Positions 35,073 to 45,324 are shown, counted from the stretch's first letter. The stretch is DNA of 64,000 nucleotides from Pseudomonas fluorescens HK44 (GCF_000217955.3 NZ_AFOY02000010.1:1-64000); one strand, 5' to 3'. A program made the numbers and translations. Notes: a model not told the origin generated them from the sequence alone.

Positions 35073-35400
35073 ATGAAGGTTAATCTGCCCGCGTATGGCC
35101 TGGCGACCCTGGCGCTCCTGGCATTTTGCTCGGTGGTAGCGGCCCGTGATCTGGACCAGGACGAAGCCCTGCGCCTGCGAGCAGATCGCTCAGCTGCAAC
35201 AAGGGCAACGCTCGCAACTGGACGATCAAGTGCCGCATCAGGTGTTCAGTCGCGGCACGCGCCTGGATGAGCAGACTGACGGGCATGGCCTGGGACTGGG
35301 GATTGTGCGCGATATCGTCGAGGCGTGGGGCGGGGAGTTGGTGTTGCAGGAGAGCGAGTGGGGCGGGTTGAAGGTGGTGGTCGAGTTGCCCAGGCGCTGA
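35073..35400 (+). pseudogene. Fusion scar: PepSY-type N-terminus joined to histidine kinase C-terminus
   Basis: The 5' part (MKVNLPAYGLATLALLAFCS plus VVAARDLDQDEALRLR) reads as the signal peptide and start of a PepSY-domain protein. From about 35185 another frame, ending at 35400, encodes RGTRLDEQTDGHGLGLGIVR and EAWGGELVLQESEWGGLKVV, the end of a PhoQ-like kinase ATPase domain. In Pseudomonas a PepSY gene sits next to a PhoP/PhoQ-like pair, so the simplest explanation is a deletion joining the two genes out of frame and removing the regulator. Nothing functional should remain. Confidence 0.65.
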
Positions 35401-35402
35401 AA

Positions 35403-35541
35403 CCTTGTGGCGAGGGAGCTTGCTCCCGCTGGGCTGCGAAGCGGCCCCAAAACCAGTCACTGCGGTGCTTCAGCTAAACCGCATTGACCGGATTTACGAC
35501 TGTTGCACAGTCGAGCGGGAGCAAGCTCCCTCGCCACAAGG
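35403..35541. repeat. Inverted pair of GTGGCGAGGGAG-type REP elements
   Basis: CCTTGTGGCGAGGGAGCTTG and the inverse CAAGCTCCCTCGCCACAAGG about 100 bases apart; a second REP family in this genome. Confidence 0.85.
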
Positions 35542-35548
35542 TTGTGGA

Positions 35549-37696
35549 TCAAACCCTGAACTGATCCATCAAACCCTGCTGCTGGTTCGCCAGGCTGTTC
35601 AACGACTGGCTGACCCGCGCCGATTCATTGGCCTGCCCCGACAGCGATTCCGTCACGTCACGAATGGTCGCCACGTTGCTGTTGATCTCCTCGGCCACCG
35701 CGCTCTGCTCTTCGGCGGCACTGGCGATTTGCAGGTTCATGTCGGTAATCACCGTGACCGCGTCGCCGATCTGCCGCAGGGCGGTGACCGCCTGGCTGAC
35801 GTGCTCGACGCTACTCTGAGCCTGGCGATGACTGTTGTTCATCGAGCCGACCACGTCTTGCGTGCCGCTTTGCAGTTGCTCGATCACCTGACGGGTTTCT
35901 TCCACCGACTCTTGCGTACGGCGCGCCAGGTTGCGCACTTCATCGGCGACCACCGCAAAACCACGCCCGGCTTCACCGGCGCGGGCCGCTTCGATGGCCG
36001 CGTTGAGCGCCAGCAGGTTGGTCTGTTCGGCGATGGCGCGAATCACCTCCAGCACCGAACCGATCTTCTCGCTGTTGGCGGCCAGGCCTTCGACCTGGGT
36101 CATCGCCGTGTTCATGTCTGCCGCCAGGCTGTCGATGCTGGCGGTGGTGCGGTCGATCACGGTCAGGCCCTGACGAGTCGCCTGATCGGCATCGCGCGCC
36201 GCCTGAGCCGCTTGGGCGGCGCTGCGGGCGACGTCCTGGGCGGTGGCGCTCATTTCATGGGACGCGGTGGCCACCTGATCGACCTGACGGTATTGCTGCT
36301 CCATGCCGGCGCTGGTCTGGGTGGCGATGGCTGACGATTGATCCGCCGTGCTGCGCGCGTCCTGCACCGAGCGTTTCACTTGCGCGATGATCGGTTGCAG
36401 CTTGTCGAGGAAGCGGTTGAACCAGCCGGCCAGTTGCCCGAGCTCGTCTTGTTTGTCGTAGGCCAGACGGCGGGTCAGGTCGCCTTCGCCGCTGGCGATG
36501 TCTTCCAGCATGCGCGCCACGCCAAGAATCGGCCGGGTCACACTGCGTGCCATCAACCACACCAGCAACAAGCCGATAACCGCCGCCAAAACGCCGAGGC
36601 TCAGCTCGATCAGGGTGCCGGCGGTGTTGCGTTCGTCGAGTTGCTGCTTCAGGGTTTCGGCGGGGCCGACCAGGACTTTTTCCGGCACGTCGAGCAACAC
36701 ACCCCACGATTTTCCACCGGGAATCGGCTGGAATGGCGACAGTACTTTGAGCAACTGGTTGTTATGCAGGCTCTGGGTCTGAGTGCTGGCGGCAAGCCTG
36801 CGGATCAGCTCGGCACCGCTGTCCTTGTCCACGCTGTCCAGGCGCTGGCTGAGTTTACTGGCGTCCGGGCTATAACCGGCGAGCAGGCCGACGGGGCTGA
36901 GGATGCTGACGCTGGTCTGGCCGTCATAGAGCTTTTTGCTGGCTTGCTGGCTGACCGCTTGCAGGCTGTTGAGGTTGATGTCGACTGACAGCGACGCGAT
37001 GACCTTACCGTCGACCAGCAGCGGGAAGACGATGCTGGTCATCAGCACGTTCTGGCCGTCGATTTCATAGAAATAGGGTTCGATCACGCACGGCTTGAGG
37101 GTGGTGCGCGGACAGGTGAACCAGGCGTTGGCAGGTTCGCCACTGGGGCCGGCGCTGGTGTCGGCCATGTCGCTTTCCGGCAGCGCCATCGAGTTCAGCT
37201 TGCCGGCGGTCGGCTGCGACCAATACAGGGCGAAGCGGCCCTTGTCGTTGCTGCCGATTTCTTTCTGGCCGCTGAACAGTTCGTCCTTGCCGTCCAGTGC
37301 ATTGGCTTCAAACACCAGCGACAGGCCGAGCAATTGCGGATTGGCTTGCAGCGCGGACTTGACCTGACGGGTCAGGTCTTCACGCAGGTCGAAGGCATCG
37401 AGGAAGCGTTTCTCGGCCTGCTCGCGCAAAAACAACACCTGGCGCGCGAAACCGTGTCCATATTGGTAGGCGTCCATGAACTGCTGGCGAATCCCCAGCG
37501 CCTGAACTTCACCCTGTGCCTCGATACGGGCTTGAGCCGCTTCGGTGAGCATCTCCATGCTCGAGGCTTTTACCAGCTCCGAACTGTGATCCATGCGATA
37601 CAGCGAAAGACCGACCAGCAAGGTGACGATGCCGGCCAGGCACAGCCCGGCGAGCAAAGTGATTTTCCATTGAATGGAAAGTTGTCTGAGCGACAT
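35549..37696 (-). CDS. Methyl-accepting chemotaxis protein with dCache-type sensor
   Basis: 715-residue chemoreceptor: N-terminal TM helix ([20 protein letters not shown]), a large periplasmic region (about 35-365) of double-Cache type with [20 protein letters not shown], second TM helix ([20 protein letters not shown]), HAMP ([20 protein letters not shown]), and a signalling domain with the conserved hairpin [20 protein letters not shown]. Signals to CheA/CheW. The ligand is unknown; dCache receptors often bind amino acids or organic acids. Confidence 0.92.
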   Translation of the reverse strand: MSLRQLSIQWKITLLAGLCLAGIVTLLVGLSLYRMDHSSELVKASSMEMLTEAAQARIEAQGEVQALGIRQQFMDAYQYGHGFARQVLFLREQAEKRFLDAFDLREDLTRQVKSALQANPQLLGLSLVFEANALDGKDELFSGQKEIGSNDKGRFALYWSQPTAGKLNSMALPESDMADTSAGPSGEPANAWFTCPRTTLKPCVIEPYFYEIDGQNVLMTSIVFPLLVDGKVIASLSVDINLNSLQAVSQQASKKLYDGQTSVSILSPVGLLAGYSPDASKLSQRLDSVDKDSGAELIRRLAASTQTQSLHNNQLLKVLSPFQPIPGGKSWGVLLDVPEKVLVGPAETLKQQLDERNTAGTLIELSLGVLAAVIGLLLVWLMARSVTRPILGVARMLEDIASGEGDLTRRLAYDKQDELGQLAGWFNRFLDKLQPIIAQVKRSVQDARSTADQSSAIATQTSAGMEQQYRQVDQVATASHEMSATAQDVARSAAQAAQAARDADQATRQGLTVIDRTTASIDSLAADMNTAMTQVEGLAANSEKIGSVLEVIRAIAEQTNLLALNAAIEAARAGEAGRGFAVVADEVRNLARRTQESVEETRQVIEQLQSGTQDVVGSMNNSHRQAQSSVEHVSQAVTALRQIGDAVTVITDMNLQIASAAEEQSAVAEEINSNVATIRDVTESLSGQANESARVSQSLNSLANQQQGLMDQFRV

Positions 37697-37948
37697 GGGA
37701 GCGTCCTTTTATTCGATAAATATCTGAGACTTTGCACTGTAGCGGCCACGTTCCTCCTTTCTTTATCCATTCGAATAAATAAGAAATCGCACAAATCTGT
37801 GTTGGTTTTGACACGCCAGGCCCGCTGCGGCGCAGTGCGCGCCCTCTCATAAAACCCTCTCTTCAATCCGCCGTCGGCTCATGCAGCTGGCTGGACGGAC
37901 TCATCCTGTTTGCGGCGGATTTACCCGTCGCCATGTTTTGAGGTAACG

Positions 37949-38185
37949 ATGATTAATGCAGTAATTGCCGCGGTCGGCGTCATGCTGGTGCTCAGCCTGT
38001 CCCGCGTGCATGTGGTGATCACGCTGATCGTCGGTTCAGCAGTGTCCGATTCGACCCTGGGCCCGACCTCCGGTCTGAATATCGACGGTCAGCATCACCA
38101 TATCCGGGACACCGTGGTCCCGACGTTTTTGCACTACAACCTGCCGTTGCTGGCGTTTGGCTGGGTGGTGGCGATGGTGTTGTAA
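37949..38185 (+). pseudogene. Na+/H+ antiporter family gene with large internal deletion
   Basis: Only 78 codons remain. The start ([20 protein letters not shown], then [12 protein letters not shown]) and the end ([20 protein letters not shown], then [20 protein letters not shown]) both look like a full-length antiporter of about 440 residues with roughly 360 residues missing between them. The junction is near SAV|SDST. The reading frame stays open, so a small membrane peptide could be made, but the transporter cannot work. Confidence 0.68.
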
Positions 38186-38292
38186 CGAATTGACCGCGTC
38201 GTTTTCATTACCGACAAGCCTGCGCCTACAGTTTTGCGCAAGCCAGCCGTTAATGCTTTAACCACACCCATACTATCCAGAGTGAACAACAC

Positions 38293-39975
38293 ATGCGCCT
38301 GAGCCTTAAAGCCAAAGTCTTGTCCCTCGCCGTCCTCCCGGTTTTGCTCTTTGCGCTGGTGATCAGCCTGACCACTGCATTCATCTTGCAAGAACAGGCC
38401 CGTAAAGAAGTCGAAGAAACCCGTCAGCGTTTGATGAACGATGCCCAGGCCACCCTGCAAAGTTATGTTGCTGTGGCGATGACGGCGATCAAGCCGCTGT
38501 ATGACGCCGCAGCGCCTGGCGATGAGGCGGCTCGCGCGCAAGTGGTCAAATTGCTGTCGAGCATCAGCTACGGCAAGGACGGTTACTTCTTCGGTTACGA
38601 CTCCAACACCGTGCGCCTGTTCAAATCCAACAGTCCGGAAGGCGTCGGCCAGAGCTTCAAGGACAACCGCGACCCGAACGGTGTGTATGTCAACCGTGAC
38701 CTGGTGAAAGTCGCCAAGGACGGTACGCACTACCTGCGATACAGCTCGCCGTTGCCTGGCGACAGTAAAGTCCAGGTGCCTAAACTGGGTTACACCGAAT
38801 ACCTGCCTAAATGGGACATGGCCATCGGTACCTCAGTGAATCTCGATGGTATCGAAGCCCAGGTCGCAATGGTCGAGGCCAAGGTTCGCGATCGCACGGA
38901 AGGCGTGGTGCTGAGCATCGTCGGCATCGCGGCGGTGGTAGTGCTGGTGATCGCTGCGGTCGGTCTGTTTGTGGCCAATACCATTTTGCGCCCGCTGCAC
39001 CTGATGAAGGCCAATCTGGACGACATCGCAGCAGGCGAGGGCGATTTGACGCGCCGACTGGCGATTACCTCTCAAGATGAACTGGGCGAGCTGGCCGGTT
39101 CGTTCAACCGTTTTGTCGACAAGATTCACGGCCTGGTGCGGCAGATTACCGAGATGACGTCGCAGCTGACCGGGCTGGTCAATCAGGTCTCCGATCAGGC
39201 CCAGCGTTCGGATCAGGCCATGGAACGCCAACGTCACGAGACCGATCAGGTGGCCACGGCGATCAACGAGATGTCGGCGGCAGCGCAGGAAGTGGCGAAA
39301 AGCGCCCAAGGCGCTGCGGTTGCGGCCCAGCAAACCGACGAAGAAGGCCAGGCGGCCAAACGCGTGGTCGCCGGGAGCATTTCGCAGATCCATGCGCTGG
39401 TGAAAGATATTCGCAGCAGCGGGGTCTCACTCGACAGTTTGCAGCAGGACGTGTCGTCGATTGTCAGCGTGCTGGGGGTGATCCGTTCGATTGCCGATCA
39501 GACCAACCTGCTGGCGCTGAACGCCGCCATCGAAGCCGCTCGCGCCGGTGAGGCCGGGCGTGGCTTTGCGGTGGTCGCCGATGAGGTGCGCGCGCTGGCC
39601 AGTCGCACTCAGCAAAGCACTCAGGAAATTCAGGGTATGATCGACCGCTTGCAGGCTGGCACACAGTCGGCGGTCGACGCCATGCGCCGTTCAAGCGAGG
39701 CCGGTGACGGCACCTCGGCCCAGGCCAATCAGGCGGGTGCTTCGCTGGACACCATGGCCCAACTGATTGGCACCATCAATTCGATGAACGCACAGATCGC
39801 CAGTGCCGCCGAAGAGCAAACCGCAGTGGCCGAAGAGATCAATCGCAGCGTGCATCAGATCGCCGTCGCCGTGGACAGCGTCGCCGACGAAACCCAGCTC
39901 GGCGCGCAAACCTCCCGCAGCCTGGCGGATTTGGGCCAGCGGTTGGGTAAATTGGTTGGGCAGTTCAGGATCTAA
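38293..39975 (+). CDS. Methyl-accepting chemotaxis protein with single Cache (sCache_2) sensor
   Basis: 560-residue receptor: TM1 ([20 protein letters not shown]), sCache_2 domain of about 150 residues ([40 protein letters not shown]), TM2, HAMP ([20 protein letters not shown]) and signalling domain with [20 protein letters not shown]. Its architecture is that of the malate/carboxylate receptors such as PA2652 (CtpM), but ligand specificity is not provable here. Confidence 0.93.
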   Translation: MRLSLKAKVLSLAVLPVLLFALVISLTTAFILQEQARKEVEETRQRLMNDAQATLQSYVAVAMTAIKPLYDAAAPGDEAARAQVVKLLSSISYGKDGYFFGYDSNTVRLFKSNSPEGVGQSFKDNRDPNGVYVNRDLVKVAKDGTHYLRYSSPLPGDSKVQVPKLGYTEYLPKWDMAIGTSVNLDGIEAQVAMVEAKVRDRTEGVVLSIVGIAAVVVLVIAAVGLFVANTILRPLHLMKANLDDIAAGEGDLTRRLAITSQDELGELAGSFNRFVDKIHGLVRQITEMTSQLTGLVNQVSDQAQRSDQAMERQRHETDQVATAINEMSAAAQEVAKSAQGAAVAAQQTDEEGQAAKRVVAGSISQIHALVKDIRSSGVSLDSLQQDVSSIVSVLGVIRSIADQTNLLALNAAIEAARAGEAGRGFAVVADEVRALASRTQQSTQEIQGMIDRLQAGTQSAVDAMRRSSEAGDGTSAQANQAGASLDTMAQLIGTINSMNAQIASAAEEQTAVAEEINRSVHQIAVAVDSVADETQLGAQTSRSLADLGQRLGKLVGQFRI

Positions 39976-39986
39976 GCGACTAACAG

Positions 39987-40015
39987 ACCGCTATCGCGAG
40001 CAGGCTCGCTCCCAC
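39987..40015. repeat. Single REP element
   Basis: CTATCGCGAGCAGGCTCGCT-CCCAC, 20 bases after the chemoreceptor stop. Confidence 0.8.
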
Positions 40016-40297
40016 ATCTATGGTTACCCCCTTTTCTGCAATACTGTTTTTGATGCGTGTTTGGCTTGCTTTCATCTATCCGGCGTCTGTGTGGGGTGGC
40101 AACCCCGCGCCTCGATGAGAATCGATGCCTAACGATCCTAATTATTCGAACGGCCTTTCAGCCGTGTGGGAGCTCAGGGTTGTCGTCAGGCCGGTTAGCC
40201 GTTCACGTCATCTGTTATCCAGCATCGCAAAACCAGGTGGGTGGTGCTCGGGTGACAGCAGGGTCAGGCGTTCATCGCGGTTGGCCCTGCATCAAAT

Positions 40298-41289
40298 TCA
40301 GTGTGGTGGGCCAGCAATCGCCCAGGCGATCCTTGCCAGCTTGTTGGCCAGCGCGCAGACCACATGGTTGGAGTGATGGTGGGCCAATAGCTGCCGGACC
40401 CAGTCCGCCAGCCAGCCTTTCTGTCGGTCCAGTTGCATCAGGTAAACACGGGCACATTGGACAAGCAGGCGCCGCTGGTTGCGATCACCTCGCTTGCTGA
40501 TGCCCAGCAGGACGGTCTTGCCGCCCGTAGAATGCTGTTTGGGTATCAGCCCGATTGAGGCCGAATAGCCTCGGCCGCATTTGAACTGCTTGCCATCGCC
40601 CAATTCGGCAGCCAGGACGCTGGAGGTGATCGGGCCTACGCAGGGCATGGTCATCAAACGAGCCGCCAGATCATCTTCGGCGGCCTGGCATTCCACTTCC
40701 TTGTCCAGCGTCTTGATCTGCCCATCCAGATAGGTGAAGTGCTCCTGCAACCTCGTCAGAAGTTTTTTGATGGGCACAGGAATTGAACTCGCTTCAAGCC
40801 GAGCGGGCAGTTCTTTGATGGGCTTGAAGCCTGTGGCCAGACTGACGCCGACCTCCAAAAGCGCTGCGTGAATCCGATTGACGGTCGCGGTGCGCTCTTT
40901 GATGAACGAATCGCGTGTCGAGTTGAGCATGGCCAGCAGCTGCTGAGCCTGGGTTTTGGGGTGTACAAAGCGCATTGTTGGACGAGTCGCCGCCTCGCAG
41001 ATCGCCTCGGCATCAGCGAAGTCGTTTTTGTTGCTTTTCACGTAAGGGCGTACGAGATGCGGGGCAATGAGCTTGGGCGTATGTCCCAGCTTCGCGACCT
41101 CCTGCGCCATGAAGTGGGCTCCGCCGCAGGCTTCCATCACAACGGTGCAGGGTTCGAGATTCATCAGGTGCTGCATGAGCGCCGCACGAGTAAACTTTTT
41201 GCGGTAAACTCATGACCACGATCATCTTGCGCGTGTAGATGGAAAGAGTGTTTTCCCAGATCGATGGCGGCAATAGCTACTTTGTTCAT
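40298..41289 (-). pseudogene. IS110-family transposase with one-base frameshift
   Basis: The gene starts MNKVAIAAIDLGKHSFHLHA at ATG 41289 with the DEDD (RuvC-like) N-terminal domain; the catalytic DEDD residues include the first Asp (AIDLGKH) and KNDFADAEAICEA. The C-terminal domain carries TMPCVGPITSSVLAAELGDG and SAS in the serine motif (GRGYSASIGL). The frame is broken at an A5 run (T5 on the plus strand at 41196-41200), where six A are expected; reading then ends within 14 codons. From 41176 to 40298 the frame is open again (292 residues). Either inactive or rescued by ribosomal slippage. Confidence 0.82.
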
Positions 41290-41411
41290 GGCAACGGTCT
41301 CCGATGAGCCCCCTGCGAAAGCTTAGTGGGCGATCACAGGGGGCGGCGGGGGTAGCCATTTCATTATTGATTGATGGCGTTGTCGCAATTTGCGGCAGTG
41401 CACAAATCTAC
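41290..41411 (-). ncRNA. Candidate bridge RNA region of the IS110 element
   Basis: About 120 bases upstream of the transposase start, where the IS110 subgroup encodes its bridge RNA. It contains a long dyad (CCCCCTG..CAGGGGG at about 41307-41340). No structure model could be tested here. Confidence 0.35.
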
Positions 41412-41420
41412 TGTGGGAGC

Positions 41421-41440
41421 GAGCCTACTCGCGATGAGGC
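41421..41440. repeat. Remainder of the interrupted REP
   Basis: GAGCCTACTCGCGATGAGG completes the REP begun by TGTGGGAGC (see the IS110 entry). Confidence 0.7.
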
Positions 41441-41465
41441 CCGCCCAGGCCCCCTCAATTGCGGG

Positions 41466-42791
41466 TTAATCCCCACACACATCGCGCATCAACAACCCGA
41501 ACTTCAAATCCACCGCATCCGGAATTGGCAGATACACGGTGTGCCCGTCCCCCGGCGCCACTTCAATCGCTTCGCCTTTGGCGCTTTGCAACTGATGCAA
41601 ATCGAAGTGGAAATTGCCTTTGGGCGTCATCAATTCCATGTGATCGCCCAAACCAAAGCGGTTCTTCACCTTGACCTCGGCCAGCCGATCACGGCGCTCA
41701 CCGGTCAGTTCGCCGACGAACTGCTGTCGCTCCGATACCGAGCTGCCGTTCTGGTAGTTCTGGTACTCGTCGTGCACATGCCGACGCAGGAATCCTTCGG
41801 TGTAGCCACGCTGGGCCAGGGATTCGAGGTCGGTCATCAAACTACGGTCGAACTCGCGACCAGCCACGGCATCGTCGATGGCGCGGCGGTAGACCTGAGT
41901 GGTCCGGGCGCAGTAAAAGTGCGATTTGGTCCGGCCCTCGATCTTCAACGAGTGCACGCCCATCTGCGTCAAGCGAGCGACATGCTGCACGGCGCGCAGG
42001 TCCTTGGCGTTCATGATGTAGGTGCCGTGCTCGTCTTCGAAGGCCGGCATCAGTTCATCGGGGCGGTTGGCTTCCTGTAGCAAAAACACTTGATCGGTGG
42101 GTGTGCCGATCCCCAGCGTTGGCTCCGGGATGAACGTCTGAACGATCTCGCCCACGGTGTTTTCCGTGGCGGGCTGTGCGGAGTATTTCCAGCGACAGGC
42201 ATTGGTGCAGGTGCCCTGATTGGCATCGCGCCGGTTCATGTAACCCGACAGCAGGCAGCGCCCGGAATAGGCCATGCATAGCGCGCCGTGAACGAACACT
42301 TCCAGCTCCATGGCGGGGACTTGCTGGCGGATCTCGGCGATTTCTTCCAGCGACAGCTCCCGTGACAGGATGATCCGGCTCAGGCCCTGTTGCTGCCAGA
42401 ACTCGACGCTGGCCCAGTTCACCGTGTTGGCTTGCACCGAAAGGTGAATCGGCATCTGCGGGAAATGCCGGCGCACCAGCATGATCAGCCCGGGGTCGGA
42501 CATGATCAGCGCATCCGGGGCCATGGCGATGACCGGCTCGATATCCTTGAGGAAGGTTTTCAGCTTGGCGTTGTGCGGGGCGATGTTCACCACCACATAG
42601 AAACGCTTGCCCTGCGCCTGGGCTTCGCGGATACCGAGGGCCAGGTTGGCATGATCAAACTCGTTATTGCGCACGCGCAAGCTGTAGCGCGGCTGGCCGG
42701 CGTAGACCGCATCGGCGCCATAGGCGAAGGCGTAACGCATGTTTTTCAGGGTGCCGGCAGGGGCAAGCAGTTCAGGCGTGGCGAGGGACAT
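41466..42791 (-). CDS. trhP: U32-family protein, prephenate-dependent tRNA uridine(34) hydroxylase
   Basis: 441-residue homologue of E. coli YegQ/TrhP, which hydroxylates U34 of tRNAs (ho5U, first step to cmo5U). U32 signature: ELEVFVHGALCMAYSGRCLL near residue 155; four cysteines of the Fe-S site (CMAYSGRC, CTNAC) and an N-terminal TIM-barrel start ELLAPAGTLKNMRYAFAYGA. Start at ATG 42791 rather than GTG 42806. Usually single-copy and unlinked to other modification genes. Called a peptidase in older annotation; activity is on tRNA. Confidence 0.9.
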   Translation of the reverse strand: MSLATPELLAPAGTLKNMRYAFAYGADAVYAGQPRYSLRVRNNEFDHANLALGIREAQAQGKRFYVVVNIAPHNAKLKTFLKDIEPVIAMAPDALIMSDPGLIMLVRRHFPQMPIHLSVQANTVNWASVEFWQQQGLSRIILSRELSLEEIAEIRQQVPAMELEVFVHGALCMAYSGRCLLSGYMNRRDANQGTCTNACRWKYSAQPATENTVGEIVQTFIPEPTLGIGTPTDQVFLLQEANRPDELMPAFEDEHGTYIMNAKDLRAVQHVARLTQMGVHSLKIEGRTKSHFYCARTTQVYRRAIDDAVAGREFDRSLMTDLESLAQRGYTEGFLRRHVHDEYQNYQNGSSVSERQQFVGELTGERRDRLAEVKVKNRFGLGDHMELMTPKGNFHFDLHQLQSAKGEAIEVAPGDGHTVYLPIPDAVDLKFGLLMRDVCGD

Positions 42792-42953
42792 GAGGGGCTC
42801 GATCACAAAAGCTCGCGAGGGTAGAGCAGTCGCGCTAGGCGTTTATTGATCTGGATCTATGCCGGGTGAAAAAAGGAGGGCACTCGGGCGCGTGGTGGCT
42901 GACTAACCTAGAACAGGCAGTCAGTGTCTGCGGGTTACTGGTGGGGAGCGGAC

Positions 42954-44015
42954 ATGAACCAAACCGTTGTGCGAGACAGATCGCTGCTGGTGCTGCTGGT
43001 GTGGGTGACCGCCGCGTTCATCTGGATACTGCTGCCGTTCTACGGCGCGGTGTTCTGGGCAGTGATTCTCGGCATTGTCTTCGCGCCCTTGCAGCGTCGG
43101 CTGCAAGTGAAGTTTGGCTGGCACCGCAACCTGACGGCGCTCTCCACCTTGGGTATTTGCCTGGTCATTGCCATTTTGCCGGTGATCATTACCAGCGTCC
43201 TGTTGGTACAAGAGGGGGCGACCCTCTACAAGAATATCGAGAGTGGCCAGTTGGACATCGCCGGCTATCTGGCGCAGTTCAAGCACAGCCTGCCGCCGTA
43301 CTTTCAGCACCTGCTGGACCGCTTTGGCATGGGTGAACTGAGTACTTTGCGCGAGAAAATCGTCAAGAGCGCGATGCAGGGCAGCGAGTTTTTCGCCAGT
43401 CAGGCGTTCAGCTTCGGCCAGGGCACTTTCGAGTTCATGATGAGCTTTTTCATCATGCTCTACCTGTTGTTCTTCTTTCTGCGTGACGGTGCCGAACTGT
43501 CGCGCAAGGTTCGCGCGGCGGTGCCATTGGCGGAACACCAAAAGCGCCGCTTGCAGCTCAAGTTCAACCGCGTGGTGCGAGCCACGGTCAAAGGCAACCT
43601 GCTGATGGCGATTGCGCAAGGCGCGCTGGGTGGGTTGATTTTCTGGTTTCTGGACATCCCCAGTGCATTGCTCTGGGCGGTGATAATGGCGTTTCTGTCG
43701 CTGTTACCCGCGGTGGGGGCGGGGATTGTCTGGGGGCCGGTGGCGGCCTGGTTCCTGCTCAGCGGCGCGATCTGGCAGGGTGTGGTGCTGGGGGTGTTCG
43801 GGGTGTTCGTAATCGGTCTGGTAGACAACATTCTGCGTCCGATCCTGGTGGGCAAGGACACCAGGATGCCGGACTATCTGGTCCTGGTTTCGACCCTGGG
43901 CGGTCTGGCGATCTTTGGTCTCAATGGTTTTGTCATTGGGCCGTTGATCGCCGCGCTGTTCATGTCAAGTTGGGACTTGTACATCGAAACCAGGCCACGC
44001 GTGCAGTTGCCTTAA
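42954..44015 (+). CDS. AI-2E family transporter (YdiK/PerM-like)
   Basis: 353-residue inner-membrane permease with about eight helices, the conserved central region NPILVGKDTRMPDYLVL-like segment (DNILRPILVGKDTRMPDYLV) and GLAIFGLNGFVIGPLIAALF. The start at 42954 follows GGGGAGCGGAC. Function of this subfamily is uncertain; TqsA exports AI-2, others are general permeases. It is convergent and overlaps by four bases the small gene at 44012. Confidence 0.88.
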   Translation: MNQTVVRDRSLLVLLVWVTAAFIWILLPFYGAVFWAVILGIVFAPLQRRLQVKFGWHRNLTALSTLGICLVIAILPVIITSVLLVQEGATLYKNIESGQLDIAGYLAQFKHSLPPYFQHLLDRFGMGELSTLREKIVKSAMQGSEFFASQAFSFGQGTFEFMMSFFIMLYLLFFFLRDGAELSRKVRAAVPLAEHQKRRLQLKFNRVVRATVKGNLLMAIAQGALGGLIFWFLDIPSALLWAVIMAFLSLLPAVGAGIVWGPVAAWFLLSGAIWQGVVLGVFGVFVIGLVDNILRPILVGKDTRMPDYLVLVSTLGGLAIFGLNGFVIGPLIAALFMSSWDLYIETRPRVQLP

Positions 44016-44194
44016 GCGCCCAGCGCGTAGGTGCCGATACGTTGCGACAGGGCCTGGGCGGCGGGCAGTGAAGTGAGCGGGCCACTGATCGCGACGCCGT
44101 CCTGAACCAGATACCAGCAGGCGAGCAATCCCAGCTCTCTGAGCGGTGCGGGAACGGCGCTACCAATAACGGACATGATCTGAACCTTGGGCAT
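44012..44194 (-). CDS. Small hydrophobic protein, 60 residues
   Basis: MPKVQIMSVIGSAVPAPLRE ... IGTYALGA; ATG 44194 follows GATGGAGGTACTT, an excellent ribosome site. Central hydrophobic stretch (LGLLACWYLVQDGVAI) may cross or touch the membrane. Family unknown to me; small proteins of this look recur in Pseudomonas. Confidence 0.6.
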   Translation of the reverse strand: MPKVQIMSVIGSAVPAPLRELGLLACWYLVQDGVAISGPLTSLPAAQALSQRIGTYALGA

Positions 44195-44300
44195 AAGTAC
44201 CTCCATCAATCTATGGAGCTACCTTACTGACCCGGCGGTTCAACGGAAAATCAACGTGCTCGATAGTGGACATTGACGACAACGTGGCGAATGGCCGCTG

Positions 44301-44495
44301 TCAGTCGACGACCTGGTCGAGCATGTTCATCATTTCATGATCATTGAGCAGGCCTTTACGCACCAGGTTTTCGGCGAGCAGCGAGAGAAACTTGGCGCTG
44401 CGATGGCCTTCCAGGTGTTTGAGCTCGGTCAGTGCGTTATAGACCTTGCTTGAGGTACAGAGTCCTACAATGCGGTGCGGGTTTTGCGTGGGCAT
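44301..44495 (-). CDS. Small conserved-looking protein, 64 residues
   Basis: MPTQNPHRIVGLCTSSKVYN, then a charged helical segment (SAKFLSLLAENLVRKGLLND) and a C-terminal HEMMNMLDQVVD. Upstream AAGGACGCCCCTT gives a moderate ribosome site. No recognised family; the helical SAKFLSLL...KGLL region suggests a protein-binding helix. Confidence 0.6.
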   Translation of the reverse strand: MPTQNPHRIVGLCTSSKVYNALTELKHLEGHRSAKFLSLLAENLVRKGLLNDHEMMNMLDQVVD

Positions 44496-44696
44496 AAGGG
44501 GCGTCCTTGTTTTTATGAACCGTTTATTACGGACAATTCAAAGCTTGCGGAACTGTCATGACATAAATATGACGGTTATTGCACACAAGCCAGGGCATTC
44601 GTCGGATCAATCATGCCAAATTTAACTGCAGTCACTGTCCCGGTAGCGACCTTGGCGAGATTTATTCAGACATAGTTCGACGGCTGAAACGAAAAC

Positions 44697-44720
44697 AGGC
44701 CCCGTCGAGACGGAGCCTGT
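44697..44720 (-). terminator. Rho-independent terminator of the glycine/proline-rich protein gene
   Basis: Minus strand reads CAGGCTCCGTC-TC-GACGGGGCCTG followed by TTTTCGTTT, 40 bases after the 44760 stop codon. Confidence 0.75.
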
Positions 44721-44759
44721 GTTGAGTAACCTGCAGTCGTTAAATTACCAGCCCGGGCC

Positions 44760-45077
44760 TTAGTAGCGAGGCTGAATGTAGTACCCCGGTTGTGGCGGGA
44801 CGTAAACCGGTGCTGGCTGGACATACACCGGCTGCGGTTGAACGTAGACTGGCTGCGGTTGAACGTAGACCGGTTGTTGTTGTACGTAAACCGGACGCTC
44901 GTTGGACATGACTGATCCCGCGACCACCGCGCCTACCACCGCGCCGACGGCGAGCGGTGCACCCCAGCCCCAGCCGCCGCCACGGCCATGACCATAATAG
45001 TAGCCATGGGCTTGCGCCTGTCCTGCGACAGCAAATGCACCGATCAGCAAGGCTATTACAGGGAGTTTGCGGATCAT
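44760..45077 (-). CDS. Exported protein with PVYVQPQ repeats
   Basis: 105-residue envelope protein: signal peptide (LPVIALLIGAFAVAGQAQA), a Gly/Tyr/Trp segment (HGYYYGHGRGGGWGWG), a glycine-zipper-like helix (APLAVGAVVGAVVAGSV), then at least five copies of a seven-residue repeat PVYVQPQ ending PPQPGYYIQPRY. The repeat tail and zipper suggest a self-associating outer-membrane or surface protein. Function unknown. ATG at 45077. Confidence 0.72.
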   Translation of the reverse strand: MIRKLPVIALLIGAFAVAGQAQAHGYYYGHGRGGGWGWGAPLAVGAVVGAVVAGSVMSNERPVYVQQQPVYVQPQPVYVQPQPVYVQPAPVYVPPQPGYYIQPRY

Positions 45078-45324
45078 GATAATTCCTCGTGTTTTCGCCC
45101 CAACGCGCTTGAGCCTTCAATAGATCCAAGGATAGTTGCGGGGATAACTCTAAGACAGCGTTTTTTGGCGAATCTGCGACGCGTCAGAGTAAATATTGTG
45201 TAAGGTCTGTACCGGCATCTTTACCTTTACATGCCAGCCGGGCCAGAGGCCTCGCTATGATCCGATAAACCCGATGGTCTGGCCAATCCCGTCCATCTGA
45301 AAGTGCAATTCGAAGGAGATATAC

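Larger units (their letters stand above)
40165..41420 (-). mobile_element. IS110-family element, probably inserted in a REP
   Basis: The element spans about 40174-41411. The 9-base word TGTGGGAGC occurs exactly on both sides (40165-40173 and 41412-41420); on the right it continues as a complete REP (GAGCCTACTCGCGAT), on the left it is cut off. Removing the element restores one REP. Inside are the transposase gene (minus strand) and about 122 bases on each side. IS110 elements lack terminal inverted repeats, encode a bridge RNA, and several are known to target REPs. Exact ends are inferred. Confidence 0.7.

Noticed and set aside
41290..41440. CRISPR-like or riboswitch structure near the IS element
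   Set aside because: No repeat-spacer pattern; the dyad is better explained as part of the IS110 noncoding end.
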